A stretch of 64,000 nucleotides of DNA, from positions 14,315,061 to 14,379,060 of the forward strand of contig OY754990.1 in the NCBI GenBank assembly GCA_963576475.1. Direction: 5' to 3'. Below are positions 39,347 through 51,740 of this stretch, in pieces. The first letter of the stretch is position 1; every line of letters starts with the position of its first letter. A program made the position numbers and the translations under genes. The notes beneath the pieces are model-generated. The model saw nothing but the letters and a program-made list of their open reading frames with translations, made no database searches and was not told the DNA's origin. Source of the DNA: Molanna angustata (lineage: Eukaryota > Arthropoda > Insecta > Trichoptera > Molannidae).

Positions 39347-42300
39347 TCAATATCTCGTATAGATGGGCAACTGAAAAAAAACATGGTCAATGTCACTTGT
39401 TTCCGCGCCACAGACACAACTCGGAGAATCACGTAAATTAATTTTATATAAATGCGCTGGACAAGTTGTATGACCCGACCTCAAGCGACATATCAGCGTG
39501 ATTTCCTTTCTAGGTAACCGATAATTGCTAAACCACGGTTCTAAGGGAATCCTTGGCTGGATTGCAGCATATTGTTTTCCTCGTTCGGCAGCTGACTTGG
39601 TCCAGAACGCTTGCCATTCCGATCTTTCCTCGGATTTTATTTTTGGGAGAATATCTGTATATGGAATTTTATTACGTTTATGGACACTTGAGGTACAAGC
39701 ACTCTTCGCCAACGAATCTACTGCTTCGTTTCCTTGGATTCCGCTATGACCTGGAATCCACGCTAAAATGACACGTTGATTATTTTTATGTAATAAACAT
39801 AGTTGAAATTTTATTTTAAGAGAAAGATAATTCGCTCTTCCTAAAAGCATTGAGGTCTTCAGCTTTAGGAGGCAGCTGAGGGAATCTGTAAAGACTATAG
39901 AATTTTGGAGGCGCTCATTATAGATATGGATTAGTGCTTCCAGTAGAGCGGTGCACTCAGCTGTGAAAATAGAGGCATCTGTAGGCAGACTAAATGTTTC
40001 CTGTATTTGTAGGGTAGTGTTCAGGAAGGCGCAACCCACGTATTGGGAGTTAACGGATTTAGAACCATCAGTGTAAATCAAATTGAAGCCATCATAGTTA
40101 GAAACAAATGAGTTAAAAAGCTGATTCAAAATTTCTGGGTTACTAGAGGCGTAATTATATTTCCTCCACTCTTCATTTAGTTCAATCTCTGGCACCATGA
40201 TAAGTGATTCGTAGGATGTTTCGTAAACTGGAGTAACTCGTAACTTACTATCAGAGAGCACTTTTTTTTGAGGTTGACAGAAGAGAACGTTAGTTCGTGA
40301 AGCATTTTGATCTTTGAGATAAGAGGATGTGATTTAAGGGAAAACATAAGTAGAAAATATTTATCACTTAAAAATTGTCTATGGATGGAAAGAGGTGTTT
40401 CTACAGATTCCACCTGAAGTACATTCGACGGTGTAGATTGCATGCAACCAGTGATTAATCGTAGGCACTTATATTGGATACGATCTAACTTTTGCTTTAG
40501 GTATTGTGGGAGTGGTTCGAATATTACGGATCCATAATCCATAAGTGACCTAACAAGAGCATTATATAATAGTTTTAAAGTTTTGGGGTGGGACCCCCAC
40601 CAGACACCGGTAGTTGTTTTCATAAGATTATATGCCTTGTTACATCTCTCTACAATTTTATCGATATGCGAATTCCACAGTAATTTATGGTGGAATATAA
40701 CACCCAAAAACCTAACTTCTGTTTATATGGGGATAGGATGGTTGCCAAGCTTAATTGAAATTTCTGGGACTTTTCTTTTGTTTGTAAAGTTTACCACGTT
40801 AGATTTTTCTGGGGAGACTGAAAGATTATTCTCAACAAGCCAGTTTTCTAATAAGACAAGCGAGTTTTGTAAGTCTCGAGCTACCTCAATGGGATCATTT
40901 CCTATAGTATAGACTGTAAGATCATCCGCATACTGTATTACGTGCGCTTTGTTATAAAAAATATTTTCTAGATCGTAAGTGTAAACGGCATACAATACAG
41001 GACTCAGAACTGACCCCTGAGGAAGGCCCATGAATACCTTGCGCGAACCACACTCTTTACCGTCAAACAGAAAGATTAGGGAACGCTCACTTAGTAATTT
41101 TGAGACCATCGTTATTAATTTAGATGGTATCAAAAGTTTACACATTTTGGATATCAAGGTTGGAATGTGGACATGGTCGTAGGCGCCTGCTTTGTCCAAA
41201 AATGCCGCCACCAAACACTGTTTTTTCGCAAATGTGATTCTTATATCTGTAGCCAAAATGCTCAATGCATCTCGAGTGCTTTTGTCCTTACGGAAACCAA
41301 ATTGGTATCTTCCAAGGTGTTGCCTATTTTCCAAAAACCAACATAATCTATTTTTTATCAAATTCTCCATAATCTTAGCCAAGCAAGACGATAGTGCTAT
41401 AGGCCTGTAAGATGAAGCCAAATTAGGGTCTTTTTGAGGCTTAACTATTGGTACCACATATTGCACCCTCCAACTCTCTGGTAAGGATCCTGAATTGAAT
41501 ATTTGATTCAAAAGATTTAGAAAGAATGCCTGGAATTTTGGACTTGAAAGTCATTCAGTCCCCCCAAAACGAAATTAAGTTCTGATAGAGTAAATGGATT
41601 ATTTAGGTTGTTAGAAGGACAATTGTCATAGACAATCCCCTTTTCTGGCAAAGACGGGACGTATGGGGGTGACAAATTAACCATAAATTCGAAGATCCAA
41701 GAAGATTTCAAAGATGGTATTCGGTTGGGAGAATTGTAGGAAAGTCTGTATTTCCTCACCATATCCCAAACTGTTTTTAAAGAGTTTTCGGGTGAGAGAT
41801 TATTACAAAACGAGTTCCAACCAGCTTTTTTTTTGTTTTTTAGCAATCTTTTTGTTTGGGCTTCTACATGTTTATATTTAATTAAGTTTTCTATAGACAT
41901 ATTTTTCGTGTAGAGTTTAAGGGCTTTTTTCCTATTTAGAATAGCTTCTGAACACTTAGAATCCCACCAGGGAGCTGGAAGGAGTTTTTTTCTTACAGAA
42001 GTCGAATTGAAAGGAATGTGTTTTTTAGCCAAAGTTGTCATAGAATCCACCATCACGTTATACGCACTCCTACAATCGTTCAAAGCCCAGTTAGGAGAAG
42101 CCGAAGAGTCATCTACCAAGGAATCCAATTGTTCAACAAAATTGTGAATATTTGCCTTAGGTGAATTTATTCTAAAACGTGGTCTCGCGTTGTTAATAAC
42201 ATTATGGAAAAATTGAAAGTTTTCTATGATGATTGGAAAATGATCACTTCCATTAGTATCCTCCAAAACCCGCCAAGAAAGAGTTGAAGCCAGATTAGGA

Positions 42301-42917
42301 GAACAAAATGTTAAGTCTACGGCGCTTTTTTTCTGGTTCGGATATGGAAATCTAGTTGCAGTACCGTTATTGAGTAGACAAAGATATGAGTTATCCAGAA
42401 AAATATCCGTGACATCTTTTCCGTTTCTATCATTTGCGTCGCATCCCCATAAAGTGGAGTGCGCATTAAAATCTCCCATGATAATAATAGGGGATGTTAG
42501 GGAGGACACAAGATTCGACCACCAGGATATATTAAATTTGTAAGTGGGTTTGCAGTATATCGATATCACTGTGAGATCATGAAGAATGACGCCACAAATT
42601 TGAACAGCATCATCTGGAGGGGTAATGTTTATTCTTGAGTGTGGGATATTTCGATTGATGAGTAAGGCTGCTCCACCCCACCCATCATTACGATCGCATC
42701 GATGACAAATATAACCGCTGACACTGAATGTCGACGAAGGCTGTAGCCACACCTCGGAGAGGGCAGCCACAGAGATCGCCTCCGAGTGCAACAAGTTGGT
42801 TAAATTAGTCTTATTTTTGGTAATAGATCTACAGTTCCACTGTAGAAGTCGTGGCTTTATCGCTTTCGAGGCCATTTTTATTATAATTAGTGCTATAGTT
42901 TTCATTTGTATCGGCAA
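39347..42917 (-). pseudogene. LINE ORF2 (endonuclease-RT-RNase H), three breaks
   Basis: Pieces in order on the minus strand: AP endonuclease 42917-41517 (LLQWNCRSITKNKTN, SEVWLQPSS, IIMGDFNAHSTLWG, GSDHFPI); RT 41511-40723 (WRVQYVVPIVKPQKDP, AFLDKAGAYDHVHIP, GLPQGSVLSPVLY, IQYADDLTVYT); thumb 40707-40177; RNase H 40261-39347 (NLIYTDGSKS, FTAECTALLEAL, VFTDSLSCL, GNEAVDSLAK). Breaks: a frame change near 41515-41560, an in-frame TAA at 40723-40725, and a frame change near 40180-40260. The catalytic motifs are all still readable, including YADD and the RNase H acidic residues, so inactivation is recent. Confidence 0.9.
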
Positions 42918-44247
42918 CGTTGTACGGTGAGTTATTTTGTAATTTTAATACTGAATTTAATTTGTTAATAACTGATATTAATGCTTGTAATGCTAAATCT
43001 AGATTAATGTTAGAGTTTTCGTTTCCACCAAGGGCTACGCCATTATTTGTGTTTGAGTACATTTGTTCTCCATGTGGAGATATCAGTAATTCCTTTGGGG
43101 CTCTTTCCAATGAGGAAGTTACTCTACTGGCTACAGGAGTTTTAAATTTGAAGACTGTTTTTCTTTGTGAGGTATTTCCATATTGAAAATTAAGTGGAGA
43201 TGAAAATGTGTTTACTGTTGAAGATGAAGAGTTGAAAGAAGGGACTGAGGTTTGAGTTTTGTCTGCGAAAGATGTTTTGGCTCTTGGAGTTTGTTTTGAA
43301 GCTTCAGCGAATGATATACTTTTTTCCGCCATGAGATATTTAATATTTTTTTCTCGTAAAAATACTGGGCAAGAGACGTTCGTGGCTGTATGCAGACCAC
43401 CGCAGTTTACACAAGTTGGGTTCGTATTAGAGTTGCATTCTTCGCCCACATGTTCCTCTGTACATCTAAAGCACCTTGGCTTCGAACGACAAGCTGTTTT
43501 AACATGCCCAAATCTGCAGCACCTAAAGCACTGCACAGTCGGGTATACATACGTATCTACTGAAATTATGTTATAGTTTAAATAAATATGAGGTGGTAGA
43601 CGTTGTCCCTCTACCGTAATTACCACAGATTGAGATGGAATCCATCTCGGAGTTTCCGATTTTTTATCTTTAAAATTAAGTCTTCTAACTCTAATCACAC
43701 TACCGCATCCCTCCGGAGTTGAGATATCATGTATTAAGTCATCATCTGACAAGTCGACAGGGATACCTTTAATTAAACCCATTCTAGTGACATTGTATGT
43801 CGGAATATATATGTTATAATCTTCATTTAGAGAACATACTGAAAAATCGTTAGCAGCTTTCATTGTAGTAAACTCTACTATTATTGTATTACGACCTAAA
43901 GATTTGATCCCTCCCTGAATTATGTTTTTTATATTGTGGCGGACTAATGCCTTGCCGAATAAAATGGGGTGTATTGACGTTCCTTTTTCACCTTCATTTT
44001 TTTTACATTGTACATGGGTTATGAAAGGTCCCATGTCTCTTGCTGTATATAGTGGTTTTTGTATGGAAACGTATCCTTCTGTTTGAGACTTGTGACGTTT
44101 CGCACTTTGAGAAGAATGAGGAATTGGTGGCGAAAGAGGTGAACGCTCTCTACGCCGTCCAGCTATAATTTCCACTGTAGGAAGCTTGTCTGGGGGTAAT
44201 GGAGGAACAGGAGGATCAGGGGGGTCCTTAGTCTCCCCCAACATCAT
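42829..44247 (-). CDS. LINE ORF1 (Gag-like nucleic-acid-binding protein)
   Basis: Intact 472-codon ORF. The N-terminus is Pro-rich (DPPDPPVPPLPPDK). The middle has RRM-like sequence (NTIIVEFTTMKAANDFSVC; MGLIKGIPVDLSDDDL). Three Cys/His knuckles follow near residues 245-300: CFRCCRFGHVKTAC (C-X2-C-X4-H-X4-C), CFRCTEEHVGEEC and CVNCGGLHTATNVSC. The C-terminal part is Ser/Thr/Asn-rich. It would coat LINE RNA in a ribonucleoprotein. The start codon at 44247 is the first of two adjacent ATGs. It overlaps ORF2 by 89 bp in another frame, a common arrangement for LINEs of this group. Confidence 0.9.
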   Translation of the reverse strand: MMLGETKDPPDPPVPPLPPDKLPTVEIIAGRRRERSPLSPPIPHSSQSAKRHKSQTEGYVSIQKPLYTARDMGPFITHVQCKKNEGEKGTSIHPILFGKALVRHNIKNIIQGGIKSLGRNTIIVEFTTMKAANDFSVCSLNEDYNIYIPTYNVTRMGLIKGIPVDLSDDDLIHDISTPEGCGSVIRVRRLNFKDKKSETPRWIPSQSVVITVEGQRLPPHIYLNYNIISVDTYVYPTVQCFRCCRFGHVKTACRSKPRCFRCTEEHVGEECNSNTNPTCVNCGGLHTATNVSCPVFLREKNIKYLMAEKSISFAEASKQTPRAKTSFADKTQTSVPSFNSSSSTVNTFSSPLNFQYGNTSQRKTVFKFKTPVASRVTSSLERAPKELLISPHGEQMYSNTNNGVALGGNENSNINLDLALQALISVINKLNSVLKLQNNSPYNVADTNENYSTNYNKNGLESDKATTSTVEL

Positions 44248-44769
44248 GGCTTATTTTATAAACAAAATATAATTGAAATAATCAAAAGAAAACGAAAATA
44301 AATTGTAATGCAATAAACAAAAGGTTTAATTATATTTACACAAATACGATTAACTGCGGTTTAATAATATTTACACAAATACGAGAAACCGCAAAGTTTT
44401 AATAATAAATTATATATTTACTGAGTGAAAAATGGAGTAATGATACACCTTACCGAGTCCGCCCGCTACAGGTAGGTATGTACCGTACCGCTTAGTGCTA
44501 CTAAAAGTGAAAAAGTAATACTTACCCACCACGGCGAAACAACAGAAAAAAAATAACCAAAAAACACACTTAATTTACCAAAATTAAACAAAAATAATAA
44601 AGATATTATTGAAATTAAGGAAGAACACAATAAATTAACAAAAAAATACTTAATTCAAGTATGAAAACTATTTTTTTTAACCAAATAATAACAAAATATA
44701 ACAGCGAGAATTCAATACACAGCGCGTCCGTCCGATGCCTCGACACTCCTCGATTCTTATCTAATTTCT

Positions 44770-45480
44770 AATTCATCTTCTTCCTCTTTTTTATGTAGCC
44801 CTTTGGGTGAGTTTTTATACAAACTTATTCCTATTATCTAATTCTTTTTCTTCTTATTTTATGTAGACCTCTGGGCCAGTTTTGATACCAACTATTTCTT
44901 TTAACGTAATTCTTCTTTTTCTAATTTTATGAAGACCTTTGTTGAATTTTGTATAAACTAACTTCCTATAGTCTAATTTTTCCTCTTTTATGTAGACCAA
45001 GGGAGAGTTTTCATACAAACTTTTCCTTTAGTCTAATTCTTCTTCGTCTTCTTTTATGTTGACCTTTGCGTTAGTTTTTATACAATCTATTTCCTAACGT
45101 ATAATTATTCTTCTAATATGTAGACCTTTGGGTCAGTTTTTATATTAACTAATTCTATAGTCTAATTCTTCTTTTTCTTATTTTTTGTAGATTTTTTGGT
45201 TAGTTTTTATGCAAACTATTTCCTTTAGTCTAATTCTTCGTTTTCTTATTTAATGTAGACGTTGGGTGAATTTTATATAAAATATTTCCTATAGTTCAAT
45301 TCATCTTCTTCTTCTTTTATGAAGACCATTTGGTCAGTTTTTTATATAATACATTTACTATTGTGTAATTCTTCTATTGCATCTTTTATGTAGACCATTG
45401 GGTCAGTTTTTATTACAAACTATTTGTTATAGTCTTATACTTATTATTTTTTTTTCATTTAGTCTTTTGGGTTAGTTTTA
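44770..45480. repeat. Tandem array, about 66-bp unit, about 11 copies
   Basis: Degenerate unit TATGTAGACCTTTGGGTCAG followed by TTTTTATACAAACTATTTCC and TAGTCTAATTCTTCTT. GTAGACC-type motifs recur about every 61-70 bp from 44797 to 45461. Starts directly at the LINE's target duplication. Confidence 0.85.
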
Positions 45481-45504
45481 AGTCTTATAGTCTATTGTAT
45501 AGAA

Positions 45505-46010
45505 ATATTATAAACAACATGCACACTTGACGAAAATACATAAAACGAATGGGATGTGACCATCACTAGAATCTTCTAAATACTTTTTTTCAATCGAAAT
45601 TTACACCATTTATTATATCATCATATATTGCTTAATTTTCAATAACTACATATTTGATTTTGATGACAATATAATAAAAAATCGGGGTTGTGGCCATTAC
45701 TGGACTCTTAACAACGTTTATATTCAAATTAAAAACTATTTAAGTCTTCTTCTGTAATGTAGATCAGTTTTATTGTGCAAAAATATAATAATCTATAGGT
45801 ATGCACACTTGACGAAAAATATAAAAACGAATGGGATGTGACCAACACTAGAATCTTTTCAGTACTTTTGTTTATTTAATTTTTAAGCCATTTCCCATCA
45901 TCCAAAATTACTAAATATTTAAAACACATTTGCGTTCGATGACAATATATAAAAATAGGGGTTGTGGCCAAATCCAAACTCTTTACAACGTTGTCTCTTG
46001 ATAATCAGTC
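45505..46010. repeat. Direct repeat, about 275 bp, 2 copies
   Basis: ATGCACACTTGACGAAAA and GAATGGGATGTGACCA, then GTTGTGGCCA, appear in the same order at about 45520-45720 and 45795-45995. AT-rich sequence with T-runs and no gene fills 46011-46500. Confidence 0.8.
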
Positions 46011-46664
46011 ATATTTAAAACCATTTACCATAGTACATGCGTGCTACACAATATGTTTCCGACCGTACTACACAATATTTGTGTTTTGTATGCCTACTCT
46101 TTAAAATAATATTTATTTCGGTTAATATAGTCTCTCGCGAGATATTTCAGTAATATTTTTTTTTTTTCTCTTTTAGCCTCTTTTTTTTATTTAAAATTGA
46201 TTTGGAACATCATCTTGCTAAAATTTTTTTTGTTTTCTTTTACTTTGTATTCATCAATTACTATTTTTGTATAGGTATATACCTTAATATTATATTTTGT
46301 TTGTTTTATTGCATAATTTAATAAGTAAGGAAAATATATAAGTATTTTTTTTTCTTTTTTTATTAATCTTTATTTACTTTTATAGACTTTCTCTATTCTT
46401 CCATACTTTATTGAGTTAAAAAAGAAGTTTTTATTCTCCCATTCATATCGCATAAAAATTTGTCTCCTTAAATCTTACTTCCATCGCTTATTTATTTATT
46501 ATTATAACTTTTGCCTGTCCCAGTCAACTGGAATAATCCAATATCTGCAAATTTCGTGGGCTAGTTTTGGTTGTACAGTCGTTTGCTATTCCGTTAGGGC
46601 AGCTCTGTTGAGATCCTCCAGTGACTTACCTTTCCCGCAATCCAACCCATGACCCTTCACCACG

Positions 46665-47408
46665 ATGGAAGTTTCAGATTATAGGATGACGAAAAGGGAG
46701 CGAAAACGAAAGAGGCAAAAGGAACTCTTGAGTCTGCCAGCAATTGCTAATGATTCCCCTCCCAGTACAAGAACCAGAACTTTTAGTCCCTCTGCAGTCC
46801 CCTCCTCTCTTGTCTCCATTAAACCTCCTCTACCCTTATCGTCTGCAGTCCCAGCTCCCACTGCTGAAGCTGAAATAATGAGCGCTGATTCCAGCACAGA
46901 AGACGATGACGAAGATGATCCTTTGCCTTCTTCCAAAATAGAAGGAGCCTATGTTTGTGTAACCAATATACAGGAGATAGTTAACAAACACTCTAAAATC
47001 TCGAAGACACGTCTCGTTCGTGTTGGTCGCGAAGCGCAGCTTCTTCTGTCAATTATTGGTGGATTATCGACTGAACTAGCAGAAGCTAGAGGTACCATCT
47101 CCAGCCTTACCGCAACCTTATCCAGCAGAGATGAAAGAATATCGCACCTCTGCGAAAAGCTTGAAACAACCGAATCCCAGATTGCTCCAGTAATGAACCA
47201 AATTGCGGACAAATTGAAAGAACTTTCTCCGACCTCCTTGTATGCCTCAAGCGTGGTTAATAACAATCCACCACCCTTGTCCAAGGGCGGATTTCCTGCA
47301 CTCCTTGCAAAGCCAGCCGTGTGTATTTTTCCCGCAAACGATGAGGTTAACTCCTCAACGGAAACGAGGAAAATTTTGAACGCTGCCATTAAGCCATCAG
47401 CAGGGTGA
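46665..47408 (+). pseudogene. LINE ORF1 N-terminal part, 3'-truncated
   Basis: A 247-codon frame: basic start (MTKRERKRKRQKELL), Pro/Ser-rich region with an acidic run (SSTEDDDEDDPLPSS), a probable coiled coil (residues about 125-190, with REAQLLLSIIGGLSTELAEA) and the beginning of the Gag-like domain (ETRKILNAAIKPSAG), after which LINE homology stops at 47405 and a chance TGA follows. GC-richer sequence from about 46500 looks like 5' UTR. R1/TRAS-like by general form. LINEs usually lose the 5' end, so loss of the 3' part suggests a later deletion or rearrangement. Confidence 0.6.
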
Positions 47409-47860
47409 TTTTGTATGAAACACCAAGAGTTGTCTTAACTCTTGTCTTAACTACCGAGAAATCTCAGAATTTGGTATTTTGTATGGAGTTTTCCGGTGTT
47501 AACTCCGTGAGAAAACTGAAGGGGGCGTGACCCAAACATTAGTACAAATTTGCCATATGTAAATAAAATTTCTATGTCCAGTTTAATTTACATATGGCAA
47601 TCTCGTACATTTACCCGCATTTATCAGATTTTGACAGCTAATCGTGTGTTTTTTGTTTATTTTATTAATATTTAGCAAGGTATATACTCTATTTTCATTC
47701 ATTGTTTTGTATTTCATAGCTTGTTTACTCGATGCTTTTTATAAATAACATGTTTTAAATAAAATTTTAATTGAAATGGTGTTACGTCAAACGACTCAAC
47801 TTTGAACAATTTTCTATTACCGATTCGATTTGTTTGTTATACAAGGGATTATTCTAATAA
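47409..47860. other. Spacer with a perfect 15-bp inverted repeat
   Basis: No gene. TTGCCATATGTAAAT (47550-47564) and its complement (47586-47600) form a 51-bp hairpin; the left part repeats GTCTTAACTCTT/GTCTTAACTACC. Possibly a MITE remnant. Confidence 0.5.
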
Positions 47861-50287
47861 AATTGACACGCAAACATTGTTCCCAAGAAAGACGGCTCTG
47901 GGCGCTTCGTACTTGATCCACGTCGCCTTAACTCGATCACTCGCTCTGACTCTTACCGGTTGCCCAACATTCATCGCATCTTGGACAATCTGCGCGACAC
48001 TAAGTTCCTCACAGCCCTGGACCTCTCCCACGGGTTCTGGCAGATGAGACTGGACGAGGAATCCAAGCCAAAGACCGCCTTCTTCGTAGAAGGCCGAGGA
48101 CAGTTCCAGTTCAAGGTTACCCCTTTCGGACTAAAAAATATCCCGGCCGAAATGCAACGTATGATGGATGGACTGTTCACAGACTTGGGAGACCACGTCT
48201 TTGTATATCTTGATGACATACTGGTATGCAGCCCGGACTTCCAGTCACACTGCAAGCTACTGAAAACTGTGTGTGACAGACTAAAACAGGCCAACCTAAC
48301 CATTAAGTTAGCAAAATCTGAATTTTGCAAACAAAGCTTAAAGTATCTCGGCCACATAGTCGACCGAGAAGGCATCAGGACCGACCCCGAAAAGATTGAC
48401 GTGATGGTCAATTACCCTAGGCCCTCAACTGTCAAACAGGTTCGCGGGTTCATTGGATTATGTGCATACTATAGAAGACACATCTAGGACTTTTCTCGTA
48501 TTGCATCCCCTCTATGCCGCCTCACCAGCAAGAAAATCACAAAGAATAATCTCCCTTGGGACGACGAAGCTGAACAAGCCTTTGTAAGCCTAAAAAGCGC
48601 AATGATATCTTCTCCGGTGTTGAAGCCCCCTGACTATTCCCTACCATACGTACTCACCTGTGACGCCAGCGGCGTGAGCATTGGGAGCTTCCTGGCCCAA
48701 AGGGGCCCGGACGGCTCAGAGCACGCCATTGCATATTTTTCCAGGAAACTGCTACCTGCCGAAAGGTCTTACAGCACCACCGAGAGGGAACTCTTGAGCA
48801 TTGTGGACTCGGTACACCACTTTAGGAGTTATTTAGACGGAACGCACTTCAAAGTGATCAGCGACCACGGCTGCCTTAAATACCTGAACAACTTGTCTTC
48901 ACCATCGGGACGCCTGGCCAGATGGGCCTGCCGCCTCTCACAATACAGCTTCGACTTTGTATACAAGAAGGGATGCGAGAACAACTTGGCCGACGCACTA
49001 AGCAGAATTGAAGTATCCAGTTTAACGTTCCCTACACCGTTTCAGAATGTTACTGATCCAGCCTATCTACGTCTGTTCCAGGAATGTTCGACCAATGCTA
49101 ATTCCACACCCAACTATATGATAAGTAACGGACACCTCTACAAATACTGTAAAACTGTTCCCGAAACTGACCCTCCATTCAGAAATAGCTCCTGGAAGGT
49201 CGTGGTGCCCGCCGGAAAACAGGAAAGTATCGTACAGGACTTCCACACTAACTTTTGCCACCCTGGAATCAGAAAAACTTTGGAGGTGGTCTCACGGACC
49301 TTCTTTTGGAAAAACATTACGAACACGGTAAAGCAGGTTGTCTCAAAGTGCGACACCTGTAAGGCATATAAACATAACAACCAAGCACCTCTGGGTTTGA
49401 TGAGCGTGCCTAAACGTCTAGATCATCCCATGCAGTCATTAAGCGTAGACCTTGTTGGGCCGCTTCCCTGTTCTCATAAACAAAATATTTACATACTGTC
49501 GGTGGTCGATAACTTCACGAAATTCTTATGGGCGCTGCCGTTGCGTCGTGCCACAGCCCCGGCTATCACCAAACTGATAGAGGAAAAGATCTTTCTGCCT
49601 TACGGTGTACCTCGTACTTTGATTATGGACAACGGCAAGCAGTTCATTTCCAAGGATTTCAAGGAGTTCGCTAATCGCTTCGGTATACGAGACCTATTCT
49701 ATAACGCATACTATCACCCCCAGAACAATACTGTGGAAAGATACAACTCTACCCTCACAACCGCCCTGTCAATACTAGTGGGGGAAAACCAGCGAACCTG
49801 GTGCACGTTGCTGTCTAAGATCTGCTCCTGCCTCAATAATTTCGTGAACATCGCCACCGGTTACACACCATTCTTCCTGACGCACGGGTTTCACCCCTGT
49901 CCGCATGCTTCATTTCACGACAAGGTGGAACAGGTCACCAATAGCTCAGAGGAGCCAATGAACACGGATAACTCTTATGGAACGAGCCTTTCAACCATGG
50001 AGCAACTTTACGAAAAGGTATCAAGCGCACTATTGACTGCGTTCAAGGTAAACGCGAAACGATACAACCTGCGTAGGAAACACTGTTCACTGTCTGTAGG
50101 CGCAGTAGTCTGGCGCAGGGCATTCACCCAATCCGACGCTGGAAAGTACTTTTCAAACAAGCTCGCCCCTCGATTCATCAAATGCGTCGTATCAAATAAG
50201 ATTTCGGACACCATTTACGAGGTTCGCGACTGCGAGGGTAAACATAGTGGCAGGTACCATATCAAGGACCTTATTAAGTTTAATTAA
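47861..50287 (+). pseudogene. Second Ty3/gypsy Pol, 5'-truncated, one amber stop
   Basis: One frame from RT to the natural end, broken only by TAG at 48485-48487. Order: RT (VPKKDGSGRFVLDPRRLN at the 5' truncation; ALDLSHGFWQMRL; VYLDDILVCS near 48210), connection (PSTVKQVRGFIGLCAYYRR), RNase H (LTCDASGVSIGSFLAQ; SDHGCLKYLN), HHCC finger (FCHPGIRKTLE, CDTCKAYKH), integrase core (SVDLVGPLP; IMDNGKQFISKDF; HPQNNTVERYN: D, D and E all present) and a C-terminal SH3-like domain ending VRDCEGKHSGRYHIKDLIKFN minus its last residues. Gag, protease and the first RT block are missing. It is not the same family as the element at 1-6 kb. Confidence 0.92.
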
Positions 50288-50740
50288 GTATTAACTGTTG
50301 TGCTGGGACCCTTACCTGGCAATCAACCTATTGATAAGTTGCAAATTATAAACTTGGTTTCTGGTTTGATCCGCAAAAAATCAGTGGCGCCTAACGATAC
50401 ACTTCTCATTCCGGATGAATTATGTAACCCCTTTTCAATTATGCCCTGCAGTCATGTACCCGTCATAAAATGTGCTGGCAATTAAAGATCGCGTGAAATT
50501 AAAGTAGTGTGAACGATGAATTTTGTAAGGACCATCTGTAAAAGAATGATGTACGCAAGGGTTTGTGTATAATTATTTATGACCAATGCATGATTGCTAG
50601 GATCCTGTCTCCATTCCTGAAGGAGCTAGCCGCCTTCTGACAGGCATCCTATGTGGTAGCTCTAACTGTATATAACACCTTCCCTCCCCTTGTGTAATAG
50701 GAGTTCTCGCTAAAGATTTCCTTGTTAAAATACATAAGTT
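50288..50740 (+). other. Sequence after gypsy pol, no gene seen
   Basis: Probably the element's 3' UTR or LTR start; composition matches pol. LTR borders cannot be set because the 5' half of the element is absent. Confidence 0.4.
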
Positions 50741-50744
50741 CCCG

Positions 50745-51175
50745 AATTGTATATTGAATTGTCAACTCACCCTTGTTTTGTGTGTATTATTTCCGAGTTG
50801 AATACTGGATTGTCAACTCACCTTGCATTATGTTTAATTTTTTCTGAGTTAAATATTGAATTGTCAACTCACCCTTGTTTAGTGTGTAATATTTCCGAGT
50901 TGAATACTGGATTGTCAACTCACCTTGCGTTATGTTTAATTTTTTCTGAGTTGAATATTGAATTGTCAACTCACCCTTGTTTTGTGTATATTATTTCCGG
51001 GTTGAATACTGGATTGTCAACTCACGTTGCATTATGTTTAATTTTTCTGAATTGGATATTGAATTGTCAACTCACCCTTGTTTTGTGTATATTATTTCCT
51101 AGTTGAATACTGGATTGTTAACTCACCCTGTATTATATATAAGTATTTCTGAGTTGAAAATTGGATTGTCAACTC
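50745..51175 (+). repeat. Tandem array, about 102-bp dimeric unit, 4 copies
   Basis: GAATTGTCAACTCACCCTTG and GGATTGTCAACTCACCTTGC alternate, with the former at about 50757, 50859, 50962 and 51063. Each unit is two half-units of about 51 bp. An open 119-codon frame over it is a repeat artefact. Confidence 0.9.
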
Positions 51176-51264
51176 TCCCCTTTTTACTTGGTTACCTTTG
51201 GTTGGGTATTACTTGACCTGTGTAGAGTTAAATAAGAGTGGTAGCACCAAGCGGTTGCTTGAGG

Positions 51265-51740
51265 AACCTCCGTTCGCGTCTACCGTGATAGGCCCCTTGT
51301 CCTGATATTCATTGTATTTGTGAACGGTCGATGCGAGTAATAACTTCAGTTTGCGTCTGTTGTGATAGGCCCCTTGTCCTGATATTCATTGTATTTGTAA
51401 ACTGTCGTTGAAAGAAAAAAAAATGCCAGGTAGTAGCCTGATGCCAAGTCTTCACTTGAGGAGTCATTTTGAGGCTGTGCAAACTACAGTTCGCGTCTAC
51501 CGTGATAGGCCCCTTGTCCTGATATTCATTGTATTTGTGAACTGTCGCTGCAAGTGATTAATAACTTCAGTTTGCGTCTGTCGTGATAGGCCCCTTGTCC
51601 TTATATTCATTGTATTTGTAAACTGTCGTTAGGAAGGAATCCCAGGTAGTAGCCTGATGCCAAGTCTTCACTTGAGGAGTCGTGTTGAGAATTGGCAAGC
51701 ATCGATTCGCGTCCATCGTGATGGATCGCTTGCCCAGCTA
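51265..51740 (+). repeat. Interspersed array of GATAGGCCCCTTGTCC units
   Basis: GTGATAGGCCCCTTGTCC, then TATTCATTGTATTTGT, at about 51285, 51365, 51505 and 51585, with a diverged fifth near 51718. Between them GCCAAGTCTTCACTTGAGGA recurs at about 51450 and 51660, so the pattern has a higher-order period of about 220 bp. Confidence 0.85.

Larger units (their letters stand above)
39074..44760 (-). mobile_element. Full-length I-group LINE
   Basis: Minus-strand non-LTR element of about 5.7 kb: 5' UTR (44760-44248), ORF1 (44247-42829), ORF2 (42917 to about 39347), short 3' UTR and poly(A) seen as a T-run at 39076-39099. Flanked by CTAATTTC on both sides (39066-39073 and 44761-44768), an 8-bp target duplication, so both ends are defined. 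The RNase H domain and the ORF1 knuckles put it in the I group of LINEs rather than jockey. ORF2 has two frame breaks and one stop. Confidence 0.88.

Noticed and set aside
50747..51106. 119-codon ORF with repeating LSTHP motif
   Set aside because: It coincides exactly with a non-coding tandem array; no homology and no support for translation.
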